In this document: one piece after another, positions 27,522-36,224 of the stretch
How the letters are laid out: each line of letters begins with the position of its first letter
Numbering within the stretch: the stretch's first letter is position 1
DNA from: Pseudomonas sp. ZH-FAD
Lineage (GTDB): Bacteria > Pseudomonadota > Gammaproteobacteria > Pseudomonadales > Pseudomonadaceae
Reading direction: 5' to 3'
NCBI RefSeq assembly: GCF_002803095.1
Contig: NZ_PGLR01000020.1
Location: 1 to 64,000, forward strand
DNA: 64,000 nt
Notes under the pieces: model-generated
Database searches by the model: none
The model's input: the letters and a program-made list of their open reading frames with translations, nothing else
What the model was told of the DNA's origin: nothing
Translations under genes and position numbers: made by a program

Positions 27522-29105
27522 ATGCTGAGTCTGACTGGCCACAATTACATCGGCGGTGAGCGCCGCGCCGCCGGCACCGCCCTCCACAAGAGCCTCGACG
27601 CCAGCAGCGGTGAAGCGCTGCCGTACACCTTCATCCAGGCCACGCCGGAAGAAGTCGACGCTGCCGCCCAGGCTGCTGCCGCCGCTTATCCGATCTATCG
27701 CAACCTGTCGGCCGTGCGCCGTGCCGAGTTCCTCGAGGCGATTGCCGACGAGATCGATGCCCTCGGTGACGACTTCGTTGCCCTGGTCTGCCGCGAAACC
27801 GCGCTGCCGGCTGCCCGCATCCAGGGCGAACGTGGTCGTACAAGTGGCCAGATGCGCCTGTTCGCCAAGGTGCTGCGTCGTGGCGACTTCTACGGCGCGC
27901 GGATCGACCGCGCCCTGCCGGATCGTCAGCCACTGCCGCGCCCGGATATCCGTCAGTACCAGATCGGTGTCGGCCCGGTTGCCGTGTTCGGTGCCAGCAA
28001 CTTCCCGCTGGCCTTCTCCACCGCCGGTGGCGATACCGCGTCGGCCCTGGCCGCCGGTTGCCCGGTGGTGTTCAAGGCGCACAGTGGCCACATGGCCACT
28101 GCCGAGTGCGTGGCCGATGCGGTGATCCGCGCGGCCGAGAAAACCGGCATGCCCAAGGGCGTATTCAACATGATCTTTGGCGGCGGTGTCGGCGAGCTTC
28201 TGGTCAAGCACCCGGCCATCCAGGCCGTCGGCTTCACCGGTTCGCTGAAAGGCGGTCGTGCCCTGTGCGACATGGCCGCTGCTCGTCCGCAGCCGATCCC
28301 GGTGTTCGCCGAGATGTCCAGCGTCAACCCGGTGATCGTCCTGCCGGGCGCCCTGAAGGCGCGTGGCGCCACCGTGGCCAAGGAGCTGGCTGGTTCCGTG
28401 GTCCTGGGTTGTGGTCAGTTCTGCACCAATCCAGGCCTGGTCATCGGTATTCGCAGCACCGAGTTCAGCGACTTCGTCGCCGGCCTGGCCGATGCCATCG
28501 GCGCGCAACCGGCACAGACCATGCTCAACGCCGGCACCCTGCGCAGCTACGCCGGTGGCGTGGCTCAGCTAAACGGCCATGCCAAGGTCACCCACCTGGC
28601 GGGCAACGAGCAGACCGGCAACCAGGCGCAACCGCAGTTGTTCAAGGCCGACGTGAGCATGCTGCTCGAAGGCGACCACCTGCTGCAGGAAGAGGTCTTC
28701 GGCCCGACCACCATCGTCGTCGAAGTCGCCGACAGCGCCGAGCTGACCCGTGCCCTGCAGAGCATGCACGGCCAGCTGACCGCGACCCTGATCGCCGAGC
28801 GTGACGACCTCAGCGCCTTCCGCGACCTGCTGCCGCTGCTGGAAGTCAAAGCCGGCCGCGTACTGCTCAACGGTTACCCGACCGGCGTGGAAGTTTGCGA
28901 TTCCATGGTCCATGGCGGCCCGTACCCGGCGACTTCCGATGCCCGTGGTACCTCGGTAGGTACCCTGGCGATCCACCGCTTCCTGCGTCCTGTGTGCTAC
29001 CAGAACTACCCGGACGAGGTACTGCCGGAGGCGCTGCAGAACGCCAACCCGCTGGGCATCCAGCGTCTGGTGGACGGCGTGCACAGCCGTGAAGCGCTGA
29101 GCTAA
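27522..29105 (+). CDS. Alpha-ketoglutaric semialdehyde dehydrogenase
   Basis: The 527-residue protein is of the long KGSADH branch of the aldehyde dehydrogenase superfamily. Visible residues are the nucleotide-fold FGASNFPLAFSTAGGDTASALAAGCPVV, FTGSLKGG, the general-base Glu in VFAEMSSVNPV and the catalytic Cys in GCGQFCTNPG. It would oxidise 2,5-dioxopentanoate to 2-oxoglutarate with NAD(P), closing the pentonate pathway started by the XylD and XylX homologues. An AGGAGA ribosome site precedes the ATG. It ends just before a strong bidirectional terminator. Base use looks very regular and codon-optimised compared with xylX, so it may be an older host gene (inference). Confidence 0.85.
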   Translation: MLSLTGHNYIGGERRAAGTALHKSLDASSGEALPYTFIQATPEEVDAAAQAAAAAYPIYRNLSAVRRAEFLEAIADEIDALGDDFVALVCRETALPAARIQGERGRTSGQMRLFAKVLRRGDFYGARIDRALPDRQPLPRPDIRQYQIGVGPVAVFGASNFPLAFSTAGGDTASALAAGCPVVFKAHSGHMATAECVADAVIRAAEKTGMPKGVFNMIFGGGVGELLVKHPAIQAVGFTGSLKGGRALCDMAAARPQPIPVFAEMSSVNPVIVLPGALKARGATVAKELAGSVVLGCGQFCTNPGLVIGIRSTEFSDFVAGLADAIGAQPAQTMLNAGTLRSYAGGVAQLNGHAKVTHLAGNEQTGNQAQPQLFKADVSMLLEGDHLLQEEVFGPTTIVVEVADSAELTRALQSMHGQLTATLIAERDDLSAFRDLLPLLEVKAGRVLLNGYPTGVEVCDSMVHGGPYPATSDARGTSVGTLAIHRFLRPVCYQNYPDEVLPEALQNANPLGIQRLVDGVHSREALS

Positions 29106-29120
29106 TCGGCACGCTGCAAC

Positions 29121-29156
29121 GAAAAATGCCGCGCCCGTTAGGGTGCGGCATTTTTC
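29121..29156. terminator. Bidirectional intrinsic terminator
   Basis: GAAAAATGCCGC (29121-29132) pairs perfectly with GCGGCATTTTTC (29145-29156); the stem extends inward through GCCC/GGGT to a GTTA loop. A-run on one side and T-run on the other let it end both the aldehyde dehydrogenase and the convergent hydrolase transcripts. Confidence 0.92.
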
Positions 29157-29171
29157 ATTCAGGCGGCGTCC

Positions 29172-29945
29172 TTATTTGGCGGCGGCCTGGGTTTTCTCCA
29201 CCGCCTGGATGATCACCTTGGCCACATCGCCCGGACGCGACTGCTGCGGCACATGGCTGGCGACGACCTCGGTGGTCTGCGCGCCGATCTTCTTGGCGAA
29301 GTCGCGCTGCATTTGCGGCACGATCATGCGGTCATCGCTGGCGACGAGGTACCAGGACGGCTTCTGCTTCCAGGCCGCGACGCTGGTGCGGTCATCGAAC
29401 GCCGCCGCGCGGATCGGGCCCTGCGTGGCGGTCATGATCGCCGTCTGCTTGGCAGGCAGATCCTGCGCGAAGTCGGCGGCCATGCCCTGCGGCGTCAGGT
29501 AGAGGAAGCCGTTCTTGTCGGCCGCGATCTGGCTCGAGCCCGGCGCGGTGGGATAGCCACCGTAGAGCTCGCCGGTGGATTGGCCCGCATTCGGCGCGAA
29601 AGCCGCGACATAGACCAGGCTGCGCACCTTGTCGTCGCTACCGGCCTGGCTGATCACCGTGCCGCCCCAGGAGTGGCCGACCAGTACCACGTCGCCGTCC
29701 TGGTTGTTCAGCACGCGCTGGGTGGCGGCGACGTCGTCGGCCAGCGAGGTCAGCGGGTTCTGCACCACGGTAACCTTGATGCCCTTATCCTGCAGCAGCG
29801 GCACGACCTTGGCCCAGTCGGAACCGTCGGCGAAGGCGCCGTGAACGATAACTACCGAAGGCTTGGCGTCGGCGGCCTGGGCACTGACTGCGAAGAAGGG
29901 GCTGGCGATGGCGAGGGCGAGGATCAGCGGCTTGGTATTGAACAT
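29172..29945 (-). CDS. Secreted alpha/beta hydrolase
   Basis: The 257-residue protein has a signal peptide ending AQAAD and an alpha/beta-hydrolase domain of the salicylate-esterase/hydroxynitrile-lyase-like group. It has the oxyanion-hole HGAFADGSDW, nucleophile motif GHSWGG, acid in LVASDDRMIVP and the final His in ASHVPQQSRP. It probably cleaves an ester in the periplasm; the substrate is unknown. It is divergent from the HD/LuxR regulator at 30047 with 101 bases between, so that regulator may control it. Confidence 0.85.
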   Translation of the reverse strand: MFNTKPLILALAIASPFFAVSAQAADAKPSVVIVHGAFADGSDWAKVVPLLQDKGIKVTVVQNPLTSLADDVAATQRVLNNQDGDVVLVGHSWGGTVISQAGSDDKVRSLVYVAAFAPNAGQSTGELYGGYPTAPGSSQIAADKNGFLYLTPQGMAADFAQDLPAKQTAIMTATQGPIRAAAFDDRTSVAAWKQKPSWYLVASDDRMIVPQMQRDFAKKIGAQTTEVVASHVPQQSRPGDVAKVIIQAVEKTQAAAK

Positions 29946-30046
29946 GATTGAATCTCCTGTGCTTGGGGGAGTTCAGTGTCGATAATGCGCCGGTGTCTCG
30001 GTATCGGTCGTTTATCCGAGGCCTGCAAATAAAGGAGAGCTGCAAG

Positions 30047-31471
30047 GTGAATGACGCCGTCGCGCTGGAAGACGTCATGCTGGCACTGGCCATGGTCGGC
30101 GATCTGAGCATGGGCCAGCCCATCGATCAGTCGCGGCGTACCGCGCGCCTGGCGCAATGGCTGGTGCAGGTCGGTGGCGGTGATCAGGCGCAAATCGATG
30201 CAGCCCGGCAGGTGGCGCTGCTGCGCTGGTCTGGCTGTACCGCCAACGCCGATGGCTTCATGCGTCTGCTCGGTGACGACGTCGGCGGGCGCCGCGCCAT
30301 GCTGGCGCAAACCCTGGATGCTGCCGGCCAACGTGCCATGCTGCGCACCACGCCGCTGGCCCAGGTGCATTGCGAGATCGCCGGCGATATCGCCCGCACC
30401 CTGGCGCTGGGCGTGGAGGTCGAGCGAGGTCTGCGCCATATCTTCGAGTGCTTCGACGGCAGCGGTCGCCCGCTGGGCCTGCGCTACCCCGATGTCCCGC
30501 CGGTGGTGTATCAGGTCGTGTTGGCGGGCGATCTGGAAATCCTCTCGCGGGCCCACGGCCTGGACGCGGCGCTGGAGTGGATCGGCGCGCAGGGCGATCG
30601 CCGTTATCCCGCTGCTCTCGTCGATCTGCTCTGCCGCCATGCAGCGGATTGGCTGCAAGCGCTGCGCACCCCCGAGGGCGTGCAGCCTGTCGAAGGGGCG
30701 GAGGTTTCCCTGACCCTGGTGGGCGATGTGATCGACCTCAAACTGCCCTGGCTGGCCGGCTATTCACGCCAGGCCGCGAGCCTGGTGCGCGACGCTGCTC
30801 GGCTCTGGGGCTTGCCCGAAGCGCGCATCGAACTGCTGGCCAAGGCGGCGTTGATCCATGGCCTGGGCCGGGCGGCCGTGCCCAATCGAATCTGGAGCAC
30901 GCCCGGCCCGCTGCTCGATGGTGATCTCGAAGCGGTGCGCCTGGTGCCCTACTGGACGCACCGCGCCTGCAGCCAGATCGGCGGCCTGAACGAAGCCGGA
31001 CAACTGGCTGCGCATGCCTACGAACGACTGGATGGCAGCGGCTATTTCCGCTCGTTGAGTGGCGACGCCCTGCAGGCCGAACACCGTCTGCTGAGCGCCG
31101 CGCTGGCCTGGCTGGCGCTGCGTGGCGAACGCCCCTGGCGCGCTGCCTTCAGCGATGAGCAGGCCTCCCGCGTATTGCTGGATGAAGCCGAGCAGGGGCG
31201 CTTCGACCCACGCGCCTGCCAGGCGGTGATCAGCGCCGCGCATGGCGAGCAGGCGCCGCTGGCCGGCAAACCCGGCAACGGCCTGCTCAGTGAACGCGAG
31301 ACGCAGATTCTGCAGCGTATCAGCAGCGGAGCCAGCAACAAGGAAGTGGCGCGCGACCTGGGCATCAGCCCGAGCACGGTGCGCACTCATGTCGAGAGCG
31401 TGTTCCGCAAGCTGCAGTGTTCGACGCGCGCGGCGGCGACCTTGAAGGCGTTGACGCTGGGCGTGATCTAA
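30047..31471 (+). CDS. HD-GYP-like domain protein with C-terminal LuxR helix-turn-helix
   Basis: The 474-residue protein combines a degenerate HD-GYP-type phosphohydrolase region with a DNA-binding domain. The second half of the HD-GYP pattern is seen as HGLGRAAVPNRIW, then PYWTHRA and HAYERLDGSGYFRSLSGDAL (compare HHERxDGSGYP). The HD pair itself is not intact, so catalysis is doubtful. The last ~60 residues (LLSERETQILQRISSGASNKEVARDLGISPSTVRTHVESVFRKLQC) are a LuxR/GerE helix-turn-helix. The start is GTG 30047 with AAAGGAG nine bases ahead; an upstream ATG at 29948 has no such site. Possible role: a transcription factor sensing a nucleotide or ligand through the HD fold (inference). Confidence 0.8.
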   Translation: MNDAVALEDVMLALAMVGDLSMGQPIDQSRRTARLAQWLVQVGGGDQAQIDAARQVALLRWSGCTANADGFMRLLGDDVGGRRAMLAQTLDAAGQRAMLRTTPLAQVHCEIAGDIARTLALGVEVERGLRHIFECFDGSGRPLGLRYPDVPPVVYQVVLAGDLEILSRAHGLDAALEWIGAQGDRRYPAALVDLLCRHAADWLQALRTPEGVQPVEGAEVSLTLVGDVIDLKLPWLAGYSRQAASLVRDAARLWGLPEARIELLAKAALIHGLGRAAVPNRIWSTPGPLLDGDLEAVRLVPYWTHRACSQIGGLNEAGQLAAHAYERLDGSGYFRSLSGDALQAEHRLLSAALAWLALRGERPWRAAFSDEQASRVLLDEAEQGRFDPRACQAVISAAHGEQAPLAGKPGNGLLSERETQILQRISSGASNKEVARDLGISPSTVRTHVESVFRKLQCSTRAAATLKALTLGVI

Positions 31472-31573
31472 GCCGCGTCTTCAGGCTTGGAGGAGATAGT
31501 CGAGGTTGTGGCCTGGCATACAGATGCGTACCCTGCCTCGCGGCCATGATGGCCTCGAATGGAAAAGGACTTC

Positions 31574-31873
31574 ATGCTCAAGCGTATTTATCGAATCTTC
31601 GCGCTGGCCGTTCTGGTGAGCGCACTGTCTGGCTGCGGCACTCTGTTCGGACGATCCTCAGGCGGCTCTTACGGGCCCGATTACTATTCCGGCACTGCCT
31701 ACAACTTTGGCCTGCTGTTCGGCTCCGATGACATCAATCGCGGCTACTTTCCTGCCACGCTCTGGTGCTGGGCATCGATAGCCTGCCCGGTGTTGACGGT
31801 TTATTCGATGCCCGTGGATTTCGTTGTCGATACCGTCATGCTGCCCCGTGATATCTACGAGGCAACACGATGA
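31574..31873 (+). CDS. YceK/YidQ-family lipoprotein
   Basis: The ~99-residue product has a signal peptide with lipobox (LVSALSGCGTLFG) and the short DUF1375 pattern: a glycine/tyrosine-rich stretch, then a hydrophobic hairpin (WCWASIACPVLTVYSMPVDFVVDTVMLPRDIYE). Its function is unknown; it should sit in the outer or inner membrane. ATG 31574 follows GAAAAGGA closely; ATG 31559 is an alternative start five codons earlier. It overlaps the next gene by four bases. Confidence 0.75.
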   Translation: MLKRIYRIFALAVLVSALSGCGTLFGRSSGGSYGPDYYSGTAYNFGLLFGSDDINRGYFPATLWCWASIACPVLTVYSMPVDFVVDTVMLPRDIYEATR

Positions 31874-32145
31874 GCCCTGTCGTTTTGAAAAGCCTGCGAG
31901 TATTCAAGGCAGCTCTTCCCGTACTGCTGATGCTGGGTTTTCACGACCTGGCGCTGGCCAGTTTCGAATATGGCAATCGGCGTCTTGCCGCGAGCGCAAC
32001 GGAACTGCTCGCCCAATTCGTGTTTGCCTTCGTTGCGCTCACCATCATTGGTGCCGTCGTGATGATCATCGGTGATATTCGCCGCTGGCTGCGTCGCAGG
32101 TCTGGCACGGATCAACGCGAGGATGATCCTTCCAGGGACCTCTAG
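31870..32145 (+). CDS. Small two-helix membrane protein, unknown function
   Basis: The 91-residue product has two hydrophobic segments (about residues 13-30 and 46-68) and a basic then acidic tail (RRWLRRRSGTDQREDDPSRDL). The first segment may be a cleaved signal (ALASFEY). I recognise no family. It overlaps the lipoprotein gene (ATGA), so the two are made together. Confidence 0.6.
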   Translation: MSPVVLKSLRVFKAALPVLLMLGFHDLALASFEYGNRRLAASATELLAQFVFAFVALTIIGAVVMIIGDIRRWLRRRSGTDQREDDPSRDL

Positions 32146-32238
32146 CTTGCCTGCGAATGCCCCGGCGCTGATGGGCAACTGATAGCGTCGATAATGCACA
32201 AGGCTTGGGTTCGACACCTGGGCCTTGTACTTTGCAGC

Positions 32239-32424
32239 TCAGTCTCCGCCTCCACCGCCATCACCACCGCCGCCGAAATCGCTGTTGCCGAAGTCGGTGT
32301 TGGAGTCCTGCCCGCTCAGGCCGCCTCTCCTCCTTTTACCTGCGTGTGACTTGGACCTTGAGCGTTGCCACGAATAGATGAAAAGCACCACGAATGCGAT
32401 AGCGATCAGCGGCAGAATGTCCAT
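32239..32424 (-). CDS. Small membrane protein with Gly/Asp-rich tail
   Basis: The 61-residue product has one N-terminal hydrophobic helix (ILPLIAIAFVVLFIYSW), a basic linker (RSRSKSHAGKRRRGG), and a C-terminal tail of Asp, Asn and Gly (DFGNSDFGGGGDGGGGGD). GGAGGGAAACG precedes ATG 32424. The tail resembles the glycine-rich ends of TPM/LemA-associated membrane proteins, but no function can be given. Longer upstream reading runs through the tRNA and is not real. Confidence 0.55.
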   Translation of the reverse strand: MDILPLIAIAFVVLFIYSWQRSRSKSHAGKRRRGGLSGQDSNTDFGNSDFGGGGDGGGGGD

Positions 32425-32501
32425 GCGTTTCCCTCCATTGCCGGGCTCCAATGCTAAAAGCTCAGAGGGCACAGAGTAAGCCGTAACGGGCGTATGGAAA
32501 C

Positions 32502-32527
32502 GAAAAAGCCCGCACAGTGGCGGGCTT
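32502..32527 (-). terminator. Intrinsic terminator of tRNA-Arg
   Basis: AAGCCCGC (32506-32513) pairs with GCGGGCTT (32520-32527); on the minus strand the stem is followed by a T run (complement of 32502-32507). It lies directly after the tRNA 3' end. Confidence 0.85.
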
Positions 32528-32533
32528 CTAAAA

Positions 32534-32610
32534 TGGCGCATCCGGCGGGATTCGAACCCACGACCCCTGCCTTCGGAGGGCAGTACTCTATCCAGCTGAG
32601 CTACGGATGC
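32534..32610 (-). tRNA. tRNA-Arg (anticodon CCG)
   Basis: The 77-nt cloverleaf reads GCATCCG at the 5' end, pairs with CGGATGC, and ends G-CCA (encoded). The D arm has AGCTCAGCTGGATAGAGT, the T arm GGGTTCGAATCCC. The anticodon stem CTGCC/GGCAG encloses loop CTCCGAA, giving anticodon CCG for the CGG codon. tRNA genes of this type are frequent integration sites, but no integrase lies nearby. Confidence 0.97.
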
Positions 32611-32956
32611 GTTGCGGGGCGCAATCATACGCATCTCGGCGGTTAGCGTCCATTCTGCATGAGTGTGCATTATTCAGAACGGACTTTACACTTTCGGGCC
32701 GCTAGAACCTGTATTTCAGAAGTTTCTGCCATTATTTTAAGGATTTTGCCCGGCCACCTATTGCCCTTTACCCCTGCCGATCCTAGGATTCGTTTGAGAT
32801 TTCAAACGGTGTGTTCGGTCATTCTGAACCCTCGCACGTTCAACGGCTCTGAATCCATTACCAGGCCCCGCACGGCTCAATTTCGGCCTGCGGGCTCTGC
32901 CCGTGACTCCAACGACTTACGCCGACGCCCGGGTGTCGGAACTGAAGGAGACTGCC
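32611..32956. promoter_or_regulatory. gabD upstream region with palindrome
   Basis: These 346 bases hold no gene. CGTTTGA (32791-32797) and TCAAACG (32802-32808) form a perfect 7-bp inverted repeat with a 4-base GATT gap, a good operator candidate for a GABA or polyamine regulator. A further GTTC-N9-GAAC lies at about 32813-32829. I find no convincing sigma-54 site. Confidence 0.4.
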
Positions 32957-34408
32957 ATGCAACTGAAAGACCCCCAGCTGCTGCGCCAACAGGCTTATAT
33001 CGATGGCCAGTGGTTGGACGCCGACAGCGGTCAGACCATTGCCGTGAACAACCCGGCGACTGGCGAGATCATGGGCCACGTTCCGAAGATGGGCCGTGCG
33101 GAGACGCGCCGTGCCATCGAGGCCGCCGAGAAGGCGCTGCCGGCCTGGCGTGCACTGACTGCCAAGGAGCGCGCGAACAAGCTGCGCCGCTGGTTCGAGC
33201 TGCTGATGGAAAATCAGGATGACCTGGGTCGCCTGATGACCCTGGAGCAGGGCAAGCCGCTGGCCGAAGCCAAGGGCGAGATTGCCTACGCCGCCTCCTT
33301 CATCGAGTGGTTCGCCGAAGAAGCCAAACGCGTCTACGGTGACGTGATCCCCGGTCACCAGCCAGACAAGCGCCTGATCGTGATCAAGCAGCCGATCGGC
33401 GTCACCGCAGCCATCACGCCGTGGAACTTCCCCGCCGCGATGATCACCCGCAAGGCCGGCCCGGCACTGGCCGCCGGTTGCACCATGGTGATCAAGCCGG
33501 CTTCGCAGACCCCGTTCTCCGCCCTGGCCCTGGTCGAGCTGGCAGAGCGCGCGGGCATCCCGAAAGGTGTGCTGAGCGTGGTTACCGGCAGCGCCGGGGA
33601 AGTGGGTGGCGAGCTGACCAGCAACCCCATCGTGCGCAAGCTGAGCTTCACCGGCTCGACCGAGATCGGTCGTCAGCTGATGGCCGAATGCGCCCAGGAC
33701 ATCAAGAAGGTATCGCTGGAGCTGGGTGGCAATGCGCCGTTCATCGTCTTCGATGACGCCGATCTGGATGCCGCCGTCGAAGGCGCGCTGATCTCCAAGT
33801 ACCGCAACAACGGCCAGACCTGCGTCTGCGCCAACCGTATCTACGTGCAGGACGGCGTCTACGACGCCTTCGCCGAGAAACTGATCGCTGCCGTGGGCAA
33901 GCTCAAGATTGGCAACGGTCTGGAAGACGGTACCACCACCGGTCCGCTGATCGACGAGAAGGCCGTGGCCAAGGTGCAGGAGCACATCGCCGACGCGGTG
34001 AACAAGGGCGCCAAGCTGGCCCTGGGCGGCAAGCCGCATGCCCTGGGTGGCACCTTCTTCGAACCGACCATTCTGGTGGACGTGCCGAAAACCGCTGCCG
34101 TGGCCAAGGAAGAGACCTTCGGCCCGCTGGCGCCGCTGTTCCGCTTCAAGGACGAGGCCGAGGTGATCGCCATGGCCAACGATACCGAGTTCGGCCTGGC
34201 CTCCTACTTCTATGCCCGTGACTTGGGCCGCGTGTTCCGCGTGGCCGAGGCGTTGGAGTACGGCATGGTGGGCATCAACACCGGCCTGATCTCCAACGAA
34301 GTCGCGCCGTTCGGCGGCGTGAAGGCTTCCGGCCTGGGCCGCGAAGGCTCCAAGTACGGGATCGAGGACTATCTCGAGATCAAGTACATGTGCCTGGGCG
34401 GCATCTAG
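32957..34408 (+). CDS. gabD: Succinate-semialdehyde dehydrogenase (NADP+)
   Basis: The 483-residue aldehyde dehydrogenase shows the GabD pattern: TPWNFPAAMITRKAGPALAAGCTMV, FTGSTEIGRQLM, general base in LELGGNAPFIVF, and catalytic Cys in NNGQTCVCANRIYVQ, the form typical of GabD. It oxidises succinate semialdehyde to succinate in GABA breakdown. ATG 32957 follows GAAGGAG; the longer frame from 32903 lacks such a site. It is followed by gabT after 259 bases with a hairpin between, so the pair may be partly uncoupled. Confidence 0.95.
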   Translation: MQLKDPQLLRQQAYIDGQWLDADSGQTIAVNNPATGEIMGHVPKMGRAETRRAIEAAEKALPAWRALTAKERANKLRRWFELLMENQDDLGRLMTLEQGKPLAEAKGEIAYAASFIEWFAEEAKRVYGDVIPGHQPDKRLIVIKQPIGVTAAITPWNFPAAMITRKAGPALAAGCTMVIKPASQTPFSALALVELAERAGIPKGVLSVVTGSAGEVGGELTSNPIVRKLSFTGSTEIGRQLMAECAQDIKKVSLELGGNAPFIVFDDADLDAAVEGALISKYRNNGQTCVCANRIYVQDGVYDAFAEKLIAAVGKLKIGNGLEDGTTTGPLIDEKAVAKVQEHIADAVNKGAKLALGGKPHALGGTFFEPTILVDVPKTAAVAKEETFGPLAPLFRFKDEAEVIAMANDTEFGLASYFYARDLGRVFRVAEALEYGMVGINTGLISNEVAPFGGVKASGLGREGSKYGIEDYLEIKYMCLGGI

Positions 34409-34439
34409 TCGCTGCTGCACTCGGCCGGACGTCGTTGGC

Positions 34440-34491
34440 GCAAGCGGGAAAATGCTCATTGGCTACAGCCAACTCCGTTTTTCCCGCTTGC
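34440..34491. terminator. Hairpin/attenuator between gabD and gabT
   Basis: An outer stem pairs 34440-34452 (GCAAGCGGGAAAA) with 34479-34491. Inside it TTGGCT-AC-AGCCAA forms a small hairpin followed by GTTTTT. Either form could end or reduce gabD transcripts before gabT. Confidence 0.6.
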
Positions 34492-34667
34492 ACCGCCTAG
34501 CCCGGCCATCGCTCGCGACGCGCCTAGCGTTCTGATCTGGAACGTCGTGAGCCAGAATTTCCCCGCCTCCGGCGGCCCGACGCAGTCGATCATCGTATGC
34601 TGCGGCGAACCACCTCCAGAGGCATTTCCTTGCAACCGAGCCGCCCGATGACGGCCATGAGGACACC

Positions 34668-35948
34668 ATGAGCAAGACCAACGAATCCCTGCTGCAACGC
34701 CGTGCCGCCGCCGTACCGCGCGGTGTCGGCCAGATCCACCCGATCGTCGCCGAGCGCGCCGAGAATGCCACCGTGTGGGACGTCGAAGGCCGCGAGTACA
34801 TCGACTTCGCCGGCGGTATCGCCGTGCTGAACACCGGCCACCTGCATCCGAAGGTGGTCGCCGCCGTTCAGGAGCAACTGACCAAGCTGTCGCACACCTG
34901 CTTCCAGGTGCTGGCCTACGAGCCCTACATCGAGCTGTGCGAAGAAATCGCCAAGCGCGTGCCGGGCAACTTCGCCAAGAAGACCCTGCTGGTCACCTCC
35001 GGCTCCGAAGCCGTGGAAAACGCCGTGAAGATCGCCCGCGCCGCCACCGGCCGCGCTGGTGTGATCGCCTTCACCGGCGCCTACCACGGCCGCACCATGA
35101 TGACCCTGTCGTTGACCGGCAAGGTGGTGCCGTACTCCGCCGGCATGGGCCTGATGCCTGCTGGTGTGTACCGCGCCCAGGCGCCGTGCCCGCTGCATGG
35201 TGTGAGTGAGGACGAGTCCATCGCCAGCATCGAGCGCATCTTCAAGAACGACGCGCAGCCGCAGGACATCGCCGCGATCATTATCGAGCCGGTGCAGGGC
35301 GAGGGCGGTTTCTACGTCAACTCCCCGGCCTTCATGCAGCGTCTGCGCGCCCTGTGCGACCAGCACGGCATCCTCCTGATCGCTGACGAAGTGCAGACCG
35401 GCGCGGGCCGTACCGGCACCTTCTTCGCCACCGAACAACTGGGCGTGGTGCCGGACCTGACCACCTTCGCCAAGTCCGTCGGCGGCGGCTTCCCGATCTC
35501 CGGCGTGTGCGGCAAGGCCGAGATCATGGACACCATCGCCCCCGGCGGTCTGGGCGGCACCTACGCCGGCAGTCCGATTGCCTGCGCCGCGGCCCTGGCC
35601 GTGCTCAAGGTGTTCGACGAGGAGAAACTGCTGGAGCGTTCCAACGTCGTGGGCGAGAAGCTCAAGGCCGGCCTGAAGACCATCGCCGAGAAGCACAAGG
35701 TGATCGGTGACGTACGTGGCCTGGGTTCGATGGTCGCCATCGAGCTGTTCGAGGGTGGCGACCACAGCAAGCCGGCTGCCGAGCTGGTGGGCAAGATCGT
35801 CGCCCGTGCGCGCGACAAGGGCCTGATCCTGCTGTCGTGCGGTACCTACTACAACGTCATCCGTTTCCTGATGCCCGTCACCATCCCTGACGCGCAATTG
35901 GAAAAAGGCATCGCCATCGTTGCCGAGTGCTTCGACGAACTGGCCTAA
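34668..35948 (+). CDS. gabT: 4-aminobutyrate aminotransferase
   Basis: The 426-residue PLP enzyme is a class-III aminotransferase with GabT features: TSGSEAVENAVKIARAATGR, the aromatic AYHGRTMM, EPVQGEGGFYV, DEVQTGAGRTG and the PLP lysine in TFAKSVGGGFPISG. It transfers the amino group of GABA to 2-oxoglutarate, giving succinate semialdehyde for GabD. The downstream gap has a weak GCACGT/ACGTGC hairpin at 35962-35979 without a T run. Confidence 0.96.
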   Translation: MSKTNESLLQRRAAAVPRGVGQIHPIVAERAENATVWDVEGREYIDFAGGIAVLNTGHLHPKVVAAVQEQLTKLSHTCFQVLAYEPYIELCEEIAKRVPGNFAKKTLLVTSGSEAVENAVKIARAATGRAGVIAFTGAYHGRTMMTLSLTGKVVPYSAGMGLMPAGVYRAQAPCPLHGVSEDESIASIERIFKNDAQPQDIAAIIIEPVQGEGGFYVNSPAFMQRLRALCDQHGILLIADEVQTGAGRTGTFFATEQLGVVPDLTTFAKSVGGGFPISGVCGKAEIMDTIAPGGLGGTYAGSPIACAAALAVLKVFDEEKLLERSNVVGEKLKAGLKTIAEKHKVIGDVRGLGSMVAIELFEGGDHSKPAAELVGKIVARARDKGLILLSCGTYYNVIRFLMPVTIPDAQLEKGIAIVAECFDELA

Positions 35949-36162
35949 GTGTTAGCAGCGGGCACGTCTGCTGACGTGCTCGCTGTCCGCTCTAGGGCCT
36001 TGCTTTCCTGCGCTGATTTCCCCGCCTTTGCAGCCGTTCGTTGAGCGCAACGAGACGCCGGCTGAGTCTCTTTTCTGAGTAACCCCCTGCATGCGCGGTC
36101 AGGGAGGTGTCACTGCGTCCGCAGCCTTCAAATCGTGTCCGCTATTAATTGTGTCTGCTATG

Positions 36163-36190
36163 GGAACCGCTCGGGGCCTGCCACCACTCA
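36163..36190 (+). promoter_or_regulatory. Consensus hrp box (HrpL-type ECF sigma promoter)
   Basis: GGAACC (36163-36168) and CCACTCA (36184-36190) are separated by 15 bases. This is the full GGAACC-N15/16-CCACNNA promoter read by HrpL in plant-associated Pseudomonas. It points toward the ATG at 36225, 34 bases downstream, leaving room for a short leader with a GAAGGA ribosome site. Confidence 0.75.
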
Positions 36191-36224
36191 TCGGCAACAG
36201 GCTATCCAGAGAAGGATACAGACG

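Noticed and set aside
32534..32610. tRNA-Arg as an integrated-element attachment site
   Set aside because: There is no integrase, no direct repeat of the tRNA end in the window, and the following genes (gabDT) are ordinary.
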